Made by a program: the position numbers and the translations under genes. DNA of 64,000 nucleotides from Fibrobacter sp. UBA4223 (lineage in GTDB: Bacteria; Fibrobacterota; Fibrobacteria; Fibrobacterales; Fibrobacteraceae), in the NCBI GenBank assembly GCA_002382975.1, contig DFTB01000011.1, positions 110,148 through 174,147 on the forward strand. The letters are read 5' to 3'. This document shows, piece after piece, positions 1 to 7,870 of the stretch. The notes below the pieces were generated by a model, which worked only from the letters and a program-made list of their open reading frames with translations, was not told the DNA's origin and did not search any database. Within the stretch, counting starts at the first letter, position 1. The number at the start of each line of letters is the position of its first letter.

Positions 1-20
1 TATTGCAAATACTTAATTTT

Positions 21-50
21 AGCCACTCTGGTTAAATTATCAGAGTGGCT
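21..50. other. Perfect 10-bp hairpin
   Basis: The arms AGCCACTCTG and CAGAGTGGCT flank a 10-nt AT loop. No T-run follows on the plus strand and only a weak AAAATT on the minus strand, so it is not a convincing terminator. It sits just upstream of the first small membrane-protein gene. Confidence 0.5.
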
Positions 51-68
51 AGTATTGTATACTGTTTT

Positions 69-392
69 ATGAGTACTGCAGCTTTTACTTTAGGGCTATT
101 CGCTATTTTATGTGCCTTTCTTCTATGGGGACTTCCTTTTGGATTAATATTGGGGTTGGCTACAATTATTTTTTCTTTCTTTGGGAAAAAAATAGATCAA
201 ATATGTGGTAAATCGTCTGCGATGGCCACTGCTGGTTTTGTTTTGGGGACCATTGCGGTCTTTGTTAGTGGAATGGCCAGTACAGCATGCGCCTTCATTT
301 TAGGAGAAGAAAATTATTTTGGCTTAATTGATTCTTCGATGGATAAGATTTTATCACTCATAAAGTATTTTTATAACCATTATCTCTCGTAA
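69..392 (+). CDS. Small multi-spanning membrane protein (hypothetical)
   Basis: A 107-residue hydrophobic protein with about three membrane segments: roughly residues 4-40 (a tight double span with WGLPFG in the middle) and 55-80, where GFVLGTIAVFVSG resembles the second span of DUF4190-like proteins. No catalytic motif is seen. The reading frame opens upstream at a GTG at 45 inside a hairpin arm; the ATG at 69 is preferred because a TATACT hexamer at 58-63 ends 5 nt before it, as in several other possibly leaderless genes here. It lies 2 nt before the Lgt-like gene and is probably co-transcribed with it. Function unknown; the start is uncertain. Confidence 0.55.
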   Translation: MSTAAFTLGLFAILCAFLLWGLPFGLILGLATIIFSFFGKKIDQICGKSSAMATAGFVLGTIAVFVSGMASTACAFILGEENYFGLIDSSMDKILSLIKYFYNHYLS

Positions 393-394
393 TA

Positions 395-1150
395 ATGTAC
401 CCTTTTATTCATATCGGTTTTATGGATATCCCCGCCTATGGTGCATTGATTATGTTGGGGGTTCTAGTATCCTTTATGCTGGTGAAATTAAATCTGTTTG
501 GGAAAAGAGATGTTGACCAGTTTATTCTCATTTCCGCCTGTATTTTTGGCCTTGGTTTTATTGGTGCAAGACTGCTATATGTAATGGTAACTCCGTGTTC
601 TCTCTATGAAGCCCTTACCATGAAAGGCGGATTTGTTTTTTACGGAGGACTTATAGGCGGCAGCATGGGATATTTTCTCGGTGCGAAACTTTTACGCATA
701 CCTTATTCCTCCTTTATTGACGTTTATGCTGTTTTAATACCATTTGTTCATGCATTTGGACGTTTGGGGTGTTATTTTGCGGGATGCTGCTATGGTTTTC
801 CAAGTAATTCTTTTCTTTCTCTACCTTGGTATAAAGTTGTTGGAGGAATTGAAAAAGATGTTTCTTATTTTCCGTTACAATTAGTAGAAGCGTCTTTACT
901 ATTCGGCATTAGTATTTGTATTTGGCTCCTCAAAGGGAAATTAAAAAAGAAAAGTACATCTTTCATATTGTATATATCGTTATACTCTGTAGCAAGATTT
1001 TTTTTGGAGTATTTCCGAGGCGATGCTTATAGAGGGGAAAATGTATTTTGGCTTTTTTCTACCAGTCAAATGGTTAGCGTGTTTATCTTTGCGCTAGTAA
1101 TGTCAATACAACTTTTTTCTTTAAAAAGAAGGCGCAGTTCATACAAATAA
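395..1150 (+). CDS. lgt: Prolipoprotein diacylglyceryl transferase-like protein (Lgt family)
   Basis: A 251-residue integral membrane protein of the Lgt family, which moves diacylglycerol from phosphatidylglycerol to the lipobox cysteine of prolipoproteins. The family signature is clear: HAFGRLGCYFAGCCYG at residues 119-134, preceded by GGFVFYGGLIGG (78-89) and followed near the C-terminus by RFFLEYFRGD. Both conserved arginines, in GRLGC and in the C-terminal block, are present. Several membrane spans are visible. The protein is shorter than the E. coli enzyme (291 residues), mostly at the ends. It follows a small membrane protein by 2 nt. It could be a second, accessory Lgt rather than the housekeeping copy; the rest of the genome is not visible. 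Confidence 0.85.
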   Translation: MYPFIHIGFMDIPAYGALIMLGVLVSFMLVKLNLFGKRDVDQFILISACIFGLGFIGARLLYVMVTPCSLYEALTMKGGFVFYGGLIGGSMGYFLGAKLLRIPYSSFIDVYAVLIPFVHAFGRLGCYFAGCCYGFPSNSFLSLPWYKVVGGIEKDVSYFPLQLVEASLLFGISICIWLLKGKLKKKSTSFILYISLYSVARFFLEYFRGDAYRGENVFWLFSTSQMVSVFIFALVMSIQLFSLKRRRSSYK

Positions 1151-1305
1151 TTCCCCAAAAACAGATTTTATAATGGCGATGATAAAAAGAAAAAACGAAT
1201 TGGCCCAATGATGAAAATTCTTATGCCCCTCCGCAGATGCCCGGACTTGGTGTGGGAACGACTGTCCTTCGGAATATAAGGCTAAGGTGATGGGCTGATA
1301 AATAG

Positions 1306-1335
1306 AAGCGGCTCCCAATCTGATGTGAACCGCTT
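1306..1335 (-). terminator. Weak hairpin downstream of the Rpn-like gene
   Basis: AAGCGG and CCGCTT arms lie about 25 nt past the stop codon of the minus-strand gene, with only an interrupted T stretch after the stem. The rest of 1151-1358 has no convincing gene; a 28-codon open stretch there (PNDENSYAPPQ) might be a gene remnant but cannot be assigned. Confidence 0.3.
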
Positions 1336-1358
1336 AGATGTTTTACAAGTTTGGGAAA

Positions 1359-2276
1359 CTACTTTCCTAGAATCGCTTCTTCGGAAAGGTTGAACCGTCG
1401 GGTCAGAATTTCCATAGAAACTCCGTCTTGAAATAGACCCCTGGCCGTGTTCAGCTTTTCTTCGTTGGCTTTTTGCTTCGTGTCGGCAATCTGTTGGCGA
1501 AAAACATCACCGGCGCTCACAAAGCCGTATTTTTGTCCTATGCTCTTGAAAGCCATGCTCAACTCCTTTAGAACGCCTTGGTCAACGTACTCCTTTAAAT
1601 ATAAACTTATTTTCTGCAAAAGACAAGGGGCCTTGTTCCCGTCCATCTTCTGCAGAGCGCTTTTGAACTGCGGCAAAACCGCAAGCAGATTGTCCTTGTC
1701 AAAGGCATACTTCATGGCCACGATTCCCATGCCGGTTTCAGCATCCTCGCAGGCGAGGCAGTCGCTGTCGGGAATATCCGACATGTTTATGAAGGTGCAC
1801 TTGAACGGAAGAACCGCCCCGTGGAAATATTTGGGGTATCCGTTTTCCAATAATTTCAGAGGGTCCCAGTTCTCGCGACCGTTGTAGAAGATGATTGCCA
1901 CCGTCGGAAAGCCGTCATATATGCGGTTTTCGCCATGCAGCCTCATTATGGAGTGGATATATCTGTCGATTTGGTTGAGGATGCCAGTGTCACGCCCGGA
2001 CTTGTGCTCCAGCAAAATGCCCACCAGCACGGGGGCGCCTGTGGCAACGTTCACGCGGAAGGCGATATCCGCTTCACCAGTCTCGTCCACTTCCGAGTAG
2101 GAATCGGGAATCCGAATCAAGGTATCCAGGTTCACCACCGAGAGGAACTCGTTCAGTTCCCGGTTCACCTTCGCCGACAGCTCTAGCAGGTTTCTTGCAT
2201 GCCCGGTGTCTGAAAACAGCCACCTAAAAAACGGGTCGTGGTTGCGCTTTGCAGCGCCTGTATTTTCGTTCATCAT
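1359..2276 (-). CDS. Rpn/YhgA-like PD-(D/E)XK family protein
   Basis: A 305-residue member of the Rpn (recombination-promoting nuclease, YhgA-like, PF04754) family, often labelled putative transposase but better described as a PD-(D/E)XK DNase. Visible are the N-terminal HDPFFRWLFSD block (about residues 12-22), the catalytic-like EADIAFRV and VLVGILLEHKSG strands (D, then E-x-K) and FPTVAIIFYNG. The C-terminal third carries the usual short helical region. AGGAG lies 5 nt before the ATG at 2276; a longer frame to 2417 lacks a ribosome site. An adjacent ATG at 2273 is an equally possible start. It is a single gene with no inverted repeats around it, so no transposon is implied. Confidence 0.8.
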   Translation of the reverse strand: MMNENTGAAKRNHDPFFRWLFSDTGHARNLLELSAKVNRELNEFLSVVNLDTLIRIPDSYSEVDETGEADIAFRVNVATGAPVLVGILLEHKSGRDTGILNQIDRYIHSIMRLHGENRIYDGFPTVAIIFYNGRENWDPLKLLENGYPKYFHGAVLPFKCTFINMSDIPDSDCLACEDAETGMGIVAMKYAFDKDNLLAVLPQFKSALQKMDGNKAPCLLQKISLYLKEYVDQGVLKELSMAFKSIGQKYGFVSAGDVFRQQIADTKQKANEEKLNTARGLFQDGVSMEILTRRFNLSEEAILGK

Positions 2277-2438
2277 AGTTTCTCCTGGCCATACGCGGAG
2301 AACGACCGCGCAGGCCTCGTTCATTTGATAATATGGGAATTCGGGCCGGAACGCCGGCCCATCTGGCAACTGGTTCAAAACCGCTTGAACCACGAAGAAT
2401 CCCGCTCGGGAAACCAAGGGGCAATATACAAAAAATGC

Positions 2439-3161
2439 CTACAGCAGATAATCCATCCGTATATTCCGCATGCTTTCAAATAGGTTCGCCTTGAGGGTGG
2501 AATTGCCCTTGGTAAGGCTCTTGATTTCTTCGCGGATAGATTTACGGTGGCTCGCCTTGGAAAATTCGCAGGTGCAGGTGAACTTGCGGATGTCGGCGTC
2601 TTCGGCGTATTCGATAATCTCCGATTCTTCGCAGTAGCAAAGCGGCCGGATAACGCTCACCGGGTATTTTTCATAGGGCACCACGGGCGGCATGCCGCTG
2701 AATTCGCCCTTGTAGAGCATGTTCATCAGCAGGGTCTCTACGATGTCGTCCATGTGGTGGCCCAGCGCAATCTTGTTGTAGCCGTTTTCGCGGGCGAACT
2801 TGATAAGCTCGGTGCGGCGCTGGGTGCTGCACCAGTAGCAGTTCAGCTTGCGGCCCTCTTTAAGGCGGCCTTCTACCGCCACGTCCTTGAAGTAGAAGGG
2901 AATCTGCGGATATTGCTGCGCCATACGTTCCAAAAATTCCCGGGGGGCCTTGTCCGCAAAGTCGCTCTGGATATGGATGGCGGCGATTTCGCAGTCGGGC
3001 AAGAACTTGCCCATGCGGGCGGCCAGTTCCATCAGGAGCACGCTGGAATCCTTGCCGCCACTGACGGCAATAAGCACCTTGTCGCCGTTTTCAATCAAGT
3101 TGAAATCGTGCAATGCCTTGGTTATCTTTTTGCTGATACGTTTGCGGATGGCGTTGGACAT
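2439..3161 (-). CDS. ttcA: tRNA 2-thiocytidine biosynthesis protein TtcA-like
   Basis: A 240-residue PP-loop ATPase that would adenylate and thiolate C32 of tRNA using a [4Fe-4S] cluster. The PP-loop SGGKDS is at residues 34-39, the CxxC pair is C108/C111 (NCYWCSTQRR), and the distal cysteines lie in FTCTCEFSK near 196-198; GHHMDD (134-139) is the second nucleotide-binding block. Length is near that of short TtcA proteins (E. coli 311). It lies 72 nt downstream of dnaN on the same strand, but a strong bidirectional terminator separates them, so it may depend on read-through or its own promoter. No clear Shine-Dalgarno sequence precedes the ATG. Another TtcA/TtuA-class thiolase with a different tRNA target cannot be excluded. 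Confidence 0.85.
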   Translation of the reverse strand: MSNAIRKRISKKITKALHDFNLIENGDKVLIAVSGGKDSSVLLMELAARMGKFLPDCEIAAIHIQSDFADKAPREFLERMAQQYPQIPFYFKDVAVEGRLKEGRKLNCYWCSTQRRTELIKFARENGYNKIALGHHMDDIVETLLMNMLYKGEFSGMPPVVPYEKYPVSVIRPLCYCEESEIIEYAEDADIRKFTCTCEFSKASHRKSIREEIKSLTKGNSTLKANLFESMRNIRMDYLL

Positions 3162-3180
3162 GTTGGTTGCGGCGGGAAGA

Positions 3181-3213
3181 AAAAAAGGGTTCGCTTGCGC
3201 GGTACCCTTTTTT
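3181..3213. terminator. Bidirectional terminator between dnaN and ttcA
   Basis: The arms AAAAAAGGGT and ACCCTTTTTT are perfectly complementary across a 13-nt loop, giving a stem followed by a T-run on either strand. It sits directly after the dnaN stop codon. Confidence 0.75.
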
Positions 3214-3233
3214 AGTTTGTTTGCACCTTGCGG

Positions 3234-4355
3234 TTAGTCGTCGGTCAGGTGGGTGGGCATCAGCAAGAAGCTGAAGTTCAGGCCTTCGCCAACGGGCTCG
3301 ATGATGCAGGCGCCAATGGGGTTGTTCATCTTCATCACCGTTTCTTCGGACTTGCACATGCTGAAGATTTCAGAAATGTAGCGTCCGTCAAAGCCGATGC
3401 TGAAGGAGCCTTCGCCGTTGTGGGTCACGGAGAGGGCTTCGCGGGAATCGCCGCCCACATCCGGGTCGCTTGCGCTGAGTTCCAGGTTGTTGCCTTCGAA
3501 CTGCAGGCGCACCTTGTGGGTGCGGGCGTTGGCCATAGAAATCACGCTGCGCATCTTGTTCAAAAATTCTACGGTGTTCAGCTGCACGGTGCGTTCAAAG
3601 TTCTGGGGAATCACCGCACGGTAGTTGGGGTACGGTCCTTCGTAGAGCTTGGAAATCACCTGGATGGATTCGGTGCTGAACAAAATGTGGGTCGAAGACG
3701 CACGGGCCTCGATGGTGGCGTCGGCCTTGGCCATGTGCAGAATCTGTTCCAGGGGCTTGCGGGGGACGATGACGCCATTGCTCAGGCTTGCGCCTTCTTG
3801 CTCGATGGCGGCACGGCCCAGACGGTGACCGTCGGTTGCAATCATGGAGACCTTGCCGTCGCCCGCTTCTAAGAAGATGCCGTTCAGGCTTAAGCGGGTG
3901 GAGTCGGTAGAGGTGGCGAACTTGGTCTTTTCGACCAGGAATTCCAGTTCGCTCTTGGCAAAGTTCAGAGTTTCGCCTTCGTTCACTTCGGGGAACGGCG
4001 GGAAATCACTGGCGTCGAAACCGGTAATGCTTGCCTGGCCCTTTTCGCTCCAGCGGATCTTGGCGAGGTAGTTTTCCACATCTACGCTTACGGTAGTGAT
4101 GCTCGGATCTACGAGGCTCTTCACCAGTTCCAGAAGCTTGCGGGCGTTGATGACCACGGAACCGTCGCGTTCACCTTCGACTTCTACCTTGACCCTGATG
4201 CCCAGGTCCAGATCCGTCGCGCTCACTTCGAGGACATTGCCTTCGAGCCTGAGGGCGAAGTTGTTGAGAATCTGGATAGTGGACTTGTTCGGCACCGCGT
4301 TGACGGCGGCGCTAAGAGCGTCCAGGAATACAGCTTTTTGGATTTGGAATTTCAT
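3234..4355 (-). CDS. dnaN: DNA polymerase III beta subunit (sliding clamp)
   Basis: A 373-residue full-length sliding clamp with three clamp domains. It starts with MKFQIQKAVFLDALSAAVNAV, has NNFALRLEGN (about 46-55) and TDLDLGI (62-68) of domain 1, MIATDGHRLGRA of domain 2, and ends in the typical clamp tail FSFLLMPTHL. The clamp encircles DNA and tethers polymerase III and repair partners. A 50-residue membrane-protein gene ends 3 nt before it, suggesting co-transcription. dnaA, recF and gyrB are not beside it, so this is not the common dnaA-dnaN-recF arrangement and gives no evidence for the replication origin here. Confidence 0.97.
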   Translation of the reverse strand: MKFQIQKAVFLDALSAAVNAVPNKSTIQILNNFALRLEGNVLEVSATDLDLGIRVKVEVEGERDGSVVINARKLLELVKSLVDPSITTVSVDVENYLAKIRWSEKGQASITGFDASDFPPFPEVNEGETLNFAKSELEFLVEKTKFATSTDSTRLSLNGIFLEAGDGKVSMIATDGHRLGRAAIEQEGASLSNGVIVPRKPLEQILHMAKADATIEARASSTHILFSTESIQVISKLYEGPYPNYRAVIPQNFERTVQLNTVEFLNKMRSVISMANARTHKVRLQFEGNNLELSASDPDVGGDSREALSVTHNGEGSFSIGFDGRYISEIFSMCKSEETVMKMNNPIGACIIEPVGEGLNFSFLLMPTHLTDD

Positions 4356-4358
4356 AGA

Positions 4359-4511
4359 TTAGGCACCCCTTTGAATGATAGTCGTTCCGACGAAAAATAC
4401 TACAGCGATTACGGCCAGGGCCACGATGACCCACTTGTTCATGGAATTGGACTTTTTAGGCGTGAAATTCTTTGCATCCTGCATTGCACGCCTACGATCT
4501 CTCCGGCTCAT
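4359..4511 (-). CDS. 50-residue single-span membrane protein upstream of dnaN
   Basis: A short open frame encodes 50 residues: an Arg-rich cytoplasmic start (MSRRDRRRAM), a polar stretch to about residue 24, then one membrane span (NKWVIVALAVIAVVFFVGTT, about 25-44) and a short tail. GGAG lies 7 nt before the ATG. The stop codon is 3 nt upstream of the dnaN start, so the two are probably translated from one message. It resembles small basic single-span proteins of unknown role; no family is recognised. Confidence 0.7.
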   Translation of the reverse strand: MSRRDRRRAMQDAKNFTPKKSNSMNKWVIVALAVIAVVFFVGTTIIQRGA

Positions 4512-4574
4512 AAAAAATCTCCATTGTTTTATGGAGTAAAAACTACTATTTTAAGAGTGAAAAAAGGAACGCTT

Positions 4575-4859
4575 ATGGATAAAACAGTGCTAAATAAGCT
4601 GAAAAACCATGCCATGGGGTTTGCCTCTGCGACCCTGGTCCGTGTTGAACTGGCAACCGAAGAAAGCCGACTCAAGACCAAGTTCCAGGCCCTGGGGCAA
4701 AAGCTCTACGGAGCCGTGCAAGACGACCTTCTGAAGGCCATCAAGGACGACCCGTCGGTGGTGGAAATTATCGGCGGCATCGAAGAAAGCCAGAAAAAGA
4801 TTGCCGAACTGGAAAAGAAGCTTTCCAAGGAATCTGTGGGGAAGAGTGAAAAAGCTTGA
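4575..4859 (+). CDS. Hypothetical 94-residue coiled-coil protein
   Basis: The 94-residue product begins MDKTVLNKLKNHAMGFASATLVRVELATEESRLKTKF and has a C-terminal Lys/Glu heptad-like segment (about 68-90) that should form a coiled coil. An AGGAAC sequence lies 5-6 nt before the ATG; the frame is open further upstream but overlaps the divergent gene. Its last 14 nt overlap the GTG start of the M23 peptidase gene, so the pair is likely translationally coupled and may act together at the cell envelope. No catalytic motif is visible and the function is unknown. Confidence 0.7.
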   Translation: MDKTVLNKLKNHAMGFASATLVRVELATEESRLKTKFQALGQKLYGAVQDDLLKAIKDDPSVVEIIGGIEESQKKIAELEKKLSKESVGKSEKA

Positions 4860-5676
4860 GGTTCATGTTTTCCCGAGCAAGACCTCGGCGCCCAAGAACT
4901 ACAAGATTTCCCTGACCAGGGTGATCGTGATGGTGGTTCTCCTGGCTTGCGCCATTCTCGGGTTCGTGCTGTTCTCGCCCCAGAAGATTGTGGCGAACCT
5001 CTCCGACGGAAACGTGCTTTCGGTGTACCGCCAGAACATGGCCATCAAGAAGGAGATTAAGGATATCCGCCAGTCGGTGGACGAGTCCATCCTCAAGGCC
5101 GAAGAGACCCGGCTCTTGCGGGACAGCACCGTAAGCCTCAGCGGGCTCGGGTTCACCCTGGAAGAATCCGGCCGGGACATGCGTTCGGGTAGCGAACGCA
5201 AGAGCCTTGCCGAAATCGAGAAGACCTTCAGGCGCTTGCTTGCCCGGCTGGAGCAGGATTCTGTAACGGCGGCTATGGTGCCTGTGCTGCACCCCTTCAA
5301 GAACAGCCACGCCGTCAAGAACCGTTTCGAAATGATTTACGACCATTTTACCGAGCAGGAACTGCCCCATCGGGGCATTGATTACGTGGCTGCCGTGGGC
5401 GATACCGTAGTGGCCACCGGTGCGGGCGTCGTCTCCGAGGTCCGCAACCATCGCGGGTTCGGGCTTTCCATGAAGATTGAGCACATGCCAGGCATCAAGA
5501 CGTTCTATGCCCACCTGGGGCAGGCCCTGGTGCAGCCGGGCATGCGCGTTCGGCGCGGGCAGCCCATCGCCATCATCGGCGAGAGCGGCACGGAGTCCAG
5601 CGTGGCGCTCCATTACGAAATCCGCTTGGACGGCACTCCCATAAACCCGGAGGACTACTTCATAACGAAACAGTGA
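4846..5676 (+). CDS. M23-family (LytM-like) metallo-endopeptidase with N-terminal membrane anchor
   Basis: A 276-residue protein read from the GTG at 4846. One membrane span lies at about residues 22-42 (VIVMVVLLACAILGFVLF), followed by a predicted coiled coil and a C-terminal peptidase M23 domain. Zinc-ligand motifs are complete: HRGID (HxxxD), FYAHLGQ and LHYEIRLDG (HxH-type ends). Such enzymes cut peptidoglycan cross-bridges or stem peptides, or act as scaffolds when degenerate. The start overlaps the preceding coiled-coil gene, making a two-gene unit. The topology of a single N-terminal anchor plus coiled coil resembles MepM/EnvC/NlpD relatives, but the specific substrate is unknown. Confidence 0.88.
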   Translation: MKKLEVHVFPSKTSAPKNYKISLTRVIVMVVLLACAILGFVLFSPQKIVANLSDGNVLSVYRQNMAIKKEIKDIRQSVDESILKAEETRLLRDSTVSLSGLGFTLEESGRDMRSGSERKSLAEIEKTFRRLLARLEQDSVTAAMVPVLHPFKNSHAVKNRFEMIYDHFTEQELPHRGIDYVAAVGDTVVATGAGVVSEVRNHRGFGLSMKIEHMPGIKTFYAHLGQALVQPGMRVRRGQPIAIIGESGTESSVALHYEIRLDGTPINPEDYFITKQ

Positions 5677-5724
5677 GACGGGTCCGCGCACACCTCATAT
5701 CCCTTGTCCTTAAAAACCTCTAGC

Positions 5725-5749
5725 GGATCCTCGCCTCCGCGAGGATGAC
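5725..5749. repeat. Dispersed palindromic repeat GGATCC..AGGATGAC (copy 1)
   Basis: GGATCCTCGCCTCCGCGAGGATGAC forms a hairpin. A near-identical copy is at 13735-13759, related longer copies at 12260-12302 and 28016-28056, and a reverse copy at 62922-62946. Confidence 0.75.
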
Positions 5750-5761
5750 CTCTCTTGAGAC

Positions 5762-5838
5762 CAACTGTCCTAACCACTAATCACCTATACCTCTTGTAAC
5801 CAGCGGCCCTAATACCTACAACCTACTACCTAACACCT
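5762..5838. repeat. Degenerate CCTA-rich intergenic repeat tract
   Basis: A run of 7-9 nt units built on CCTAA/CCTAC (for example CCTAATACCTACAACCTACTACC) fills the gap before the HAD gene. Related tracts occur at 6805-6835, 8008-8037, 13763-13797, 18668-18707 and 18761-18794. Confidence 0.6.
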
Positions 5839-5841
5839 ATC

Positions 5842-6804
5842 ATGACTCCTTTCGAACAGAACATCATCGCCCTCGTGTGGGATTGTGACAAGACCCTCAT
5901 CAGCAGCTATATGCAAGAGCCGCTGTTCCGCCATTACAACGTGGATGGCGGCAAGTTCTGGCGGGAGGTGAACGCCCTCCGTGAATACTACGGCCGTAGC
6001 GGCGTGCACGTGAATCCGGATACCAGTTACCTGAACCATGTGCTGACCTACGTGAAGCAGGGGCTGTTCAAGGGCCTTTCGAACAAACTATTGCGCCGGT
6101 TTGGGAGTGAGCTTGTGTTCTATCCGGGGCTTCCGGAATTTTTCGGGAACATCAAGGGGCTGGTGGAATCGGACCCGAAATACAAGGCCTTCGATATCAA
6201 GCTGGAGCATTACGTGGTGAGCACGGGTTTTGCGGAAACTATTCGGGGGAGCGCCATCGCGCCCTTTGTAGATGGAATTTTCGGATGTGAATTTATCGAG
6301 ACGCCGGCTCTCCCCGGTTTTGATACGGATGCGTCAAAGACTGGTACCGCTCCTGCCGAAGGAGAAATCAGCCAGGTGGCCTGCGCCCTGGACAATACTT
6401 CCAAGACCCGTTACCTTTTTGAAATCAACAAGGGGAGCAACAAATATCCCGACGATATCGATGTGAATTCCACCATCGCCCGGGGCGACCGTCGCGTGCC
6501 CTTCGAGAACATGCTCTACATTGCCGACGGGCCTTCGGATGTGCCCGCTTTCAGCATCTTGAATTACAATGGCGGCTCTACCTTTGCGGTTTACCCGAAA
6601 GGGGACGTGAAGGCTTTCCGCCAGGTGGAAAAGATGCGCCAGGACAGCCGCGTGCAGATGTTTGGGGAGGCGGACTATACCGAAGGTTCACAGTCGTGGC
6701 TGTGGCTTACCGAAAAGGTCCGTTCCATTGCCGACAAGATTGTGGAGTCCAAGCAGGCGGCCATCAAGAACAGCGTCAGCGCCCCTCCGGGCCATTTGAG
6801 CTAG
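5842..6804 (+). CDS. HAD-superfamily phosphatase-like hydrolase
   Basis: A 320-residue haloacid-dehalogenase-type protein. Motif I is VWDCDKTL (about residues 12-19, DxDxT-like with Asp as nucleophile), motif II lies in YVVSTGFAETIRG, and motif IV is MLYIADGPSDVPAF, the GxSD-type metal site. The large region between motif I and II (about 20-120) is a cap domain. These features fit a phosphoserine-phosphatase-like small-molecule phosphatase; the substrate cannot be read from sequence. No Shine-Dalgarno sequence precedes the ATG, which directly follows the repeat tract. No operon partner is evident. Confidence 0.8.
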   Translation: MTPFEQNIIALVWDCDKTLISSYMQEPLFRHYNVDGGKFWREVNALREYYGRSGVHVNPDTSYLNHVLTYVKQGLFKGLSNKLLRRFGSELVFYPGLPEFFGNIKGLVESDPKYKAFDIKLEHYVVSTGFAETIRGSAIAPFVDGIFGCEFIETPALPGFDTDASKTGTAPAEGEISQVACALDNTSKTRYLFEINKGSNKYPDDIDVNSTIARGDRRVPFENMLYIADGPSDVPAFSILNYNGGSTFAVYPKGDVKAFRQVEKMRQDSRVQMFGEADYTEGSQSWLWLTEKVRSIADKIVESKQAAIKNSVSAPPGHLS

Positions 6805-6835
6805 AATCTAGCCCCTAGATCCTAGCCCCTAAATT
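6805..6835. repeat. CCTA-type repeat tract
   Basis: Contains AATCTAGCCCCTAGATCCTAGCCCCTAAATT, matching the tracts near 8010-8037 and 13763-13797; it fills the whole gap between two convergent genes. Confidence 0.55.
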
Positions 6836-7834
6836 CTATTCCTCTCGCACCAGGCGTCCTTTCAGGTCGAAAAATTTCTTGTTCCGTGAGTTGATTCTTG
6901 AGCGGTTCACGGAGCTTGTTTTTTTACGGATCGCCTGGGATCCTTCTTGGTTAACGATTTCCGACGAACTAGAGCTTAGAGTTTCATTTTCTTTGTGATT
7001 ATCTAATTCCGATGAACTGGAGCTATGTTCTTCGGGGTTTTCTATTTCGGCGTTGTTTTTCGGGGCGGGCTCGTTGTAGAGTGCCAGAATTTCGCTTTCG
7101 GAAAGGGCACGGCTGTAGATTCTCAGGTCGTCGATGCAACCCTGGAAATAGCTCCACTTGGAGCGGGTCCCGAGCCTGAGGGGAGCCGTTCCGTTTTGGA
7201 CTTGCACGCCGTAGGTCTTGTCGTATAAATCGTCCTGGTCTTTCTGGATACCGTTTTTGAACAAAGTAATCTTGTTGGATTCTATGTCGTAGCGTGCCAC
7301 AAAATGGATCCATTCTTTTTTTTGGATTTCTTCTTGCACGTAGCTTCCGGAACCGAGGCCGCCTTCTAGATTGAAAGCGTAGGCGGACATCCTGTTTGGC
7401 CTGTTTTCTTGGCCTTGGGCAAGGTCCTTGTTGTACATGCGGAATACCCATTCATGCTGGTGGGGCTCCCCTTTGCCCATCCAGTGCACGTAGCCGCCGG
7501 CTTCGGCATTCTGGAAGTTCAGCACTTCGGGGCTTACCCACACCGAAACCGTCAGGGCGCCTGTGGTGGAAATGCTGAAAACGTCGTTGTCCGGAATTTC
7601 CAGGTAGGCCCCGTTGCCGTCGAAGGCGACGCAGGAATTCTCGTTGCCGAATCGGTCTGCGGCAAATGTGGCTCCGTGGTTTTCGGCAGTGGCGATTTCT
7701 GTGCCGGCACTGTTTTCAAAAGAGCCGTTGAAGGGGTAATACGCCACAAGCCCTTCGGAAGGGAATGCGGTGGATTCCGCGGCAGCAACTGCAGCGGCAA
7801 TCGTCGTTGCTAGGCAAAGGACTTTACGGAACAT
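6836..7834 (-). CDS. Secreted LamG/concanavalin-like domain protein
   Basis: A 332-residue exported protein. Residues 1-20 (MFRKVLCLATTIAAAVAAA) are a signal peptide. The mature part is a LamG-like jelly roll, with GLVAYYPFNGSFENSAG (about 26-42) at its start, LTVSVWVSP in the middle and CIDDLRIYSRALSESEI at its end, the classic Laminin_G_3 signature of carbohydrate- or protein-binding modules. A Ser-rich linker (HSSSSSE, LSSSSSE) follows. The C-terminus KKFFDLKGRLVREE resembles the short C-terminal tails seen on secreted Fibrobacter proteins. A longer frame starts at 7870 but disrupts the signal peptide; GGAGA is 14 nt upstream of the chosen ATG, so the start is not certain. Confidence 0.75.
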   Translation of the reverse strand: MFRKVLCLATTIAAAVAAAESTAFPSEGLVAYYPFNGSFENSAGTEIATAENHGATFAADRFGNENSCVAFDGNGAYLEIPDNDVFSISTTGALTVSVWVSPEVLNFQNAEAGGYVHWMGKGEPHQHEWVFRMYNKDLAQGQENRPNRMSAYAFNLEGGLGSGSYVQEEIQKKEWIHFVARYDIESNKITLFKNGIQKDQDDLYDKTYGVQVQNGTAPLRLGTRSKWSYFQGCIDDLRIYSRALSESEILALYNEPAPKNNAEIENPEEHSSSSSELDNHKENETLSSSSSEIVNQEGSQAIRKKTSSVNRSRINSRNKKFFDLKGRLVREE

Positions 7835-7870
7835 TGCTAAAGGTTTTGTCTCCAGGAATGAATATAACAT

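Noticed and set aside
1151..1358. Short frame PNDENSYAPPQ as a gene
   Set aside because: It has no start codon or ribosome site and is only 28 codons; at most a remnant.
1359..2276. Rpn-family gene as evidence of an insertion sequence
   Set aside because: No inverted repeats, target duplication or partner transposase gene were seen; the family is nuclease-like and need not be mobile.
3234..4355. Replication origin next to dnaN
   Set aside because: No dnaA, DnaA-box cluster or AT-rich unwinding region was seen near dnaN.
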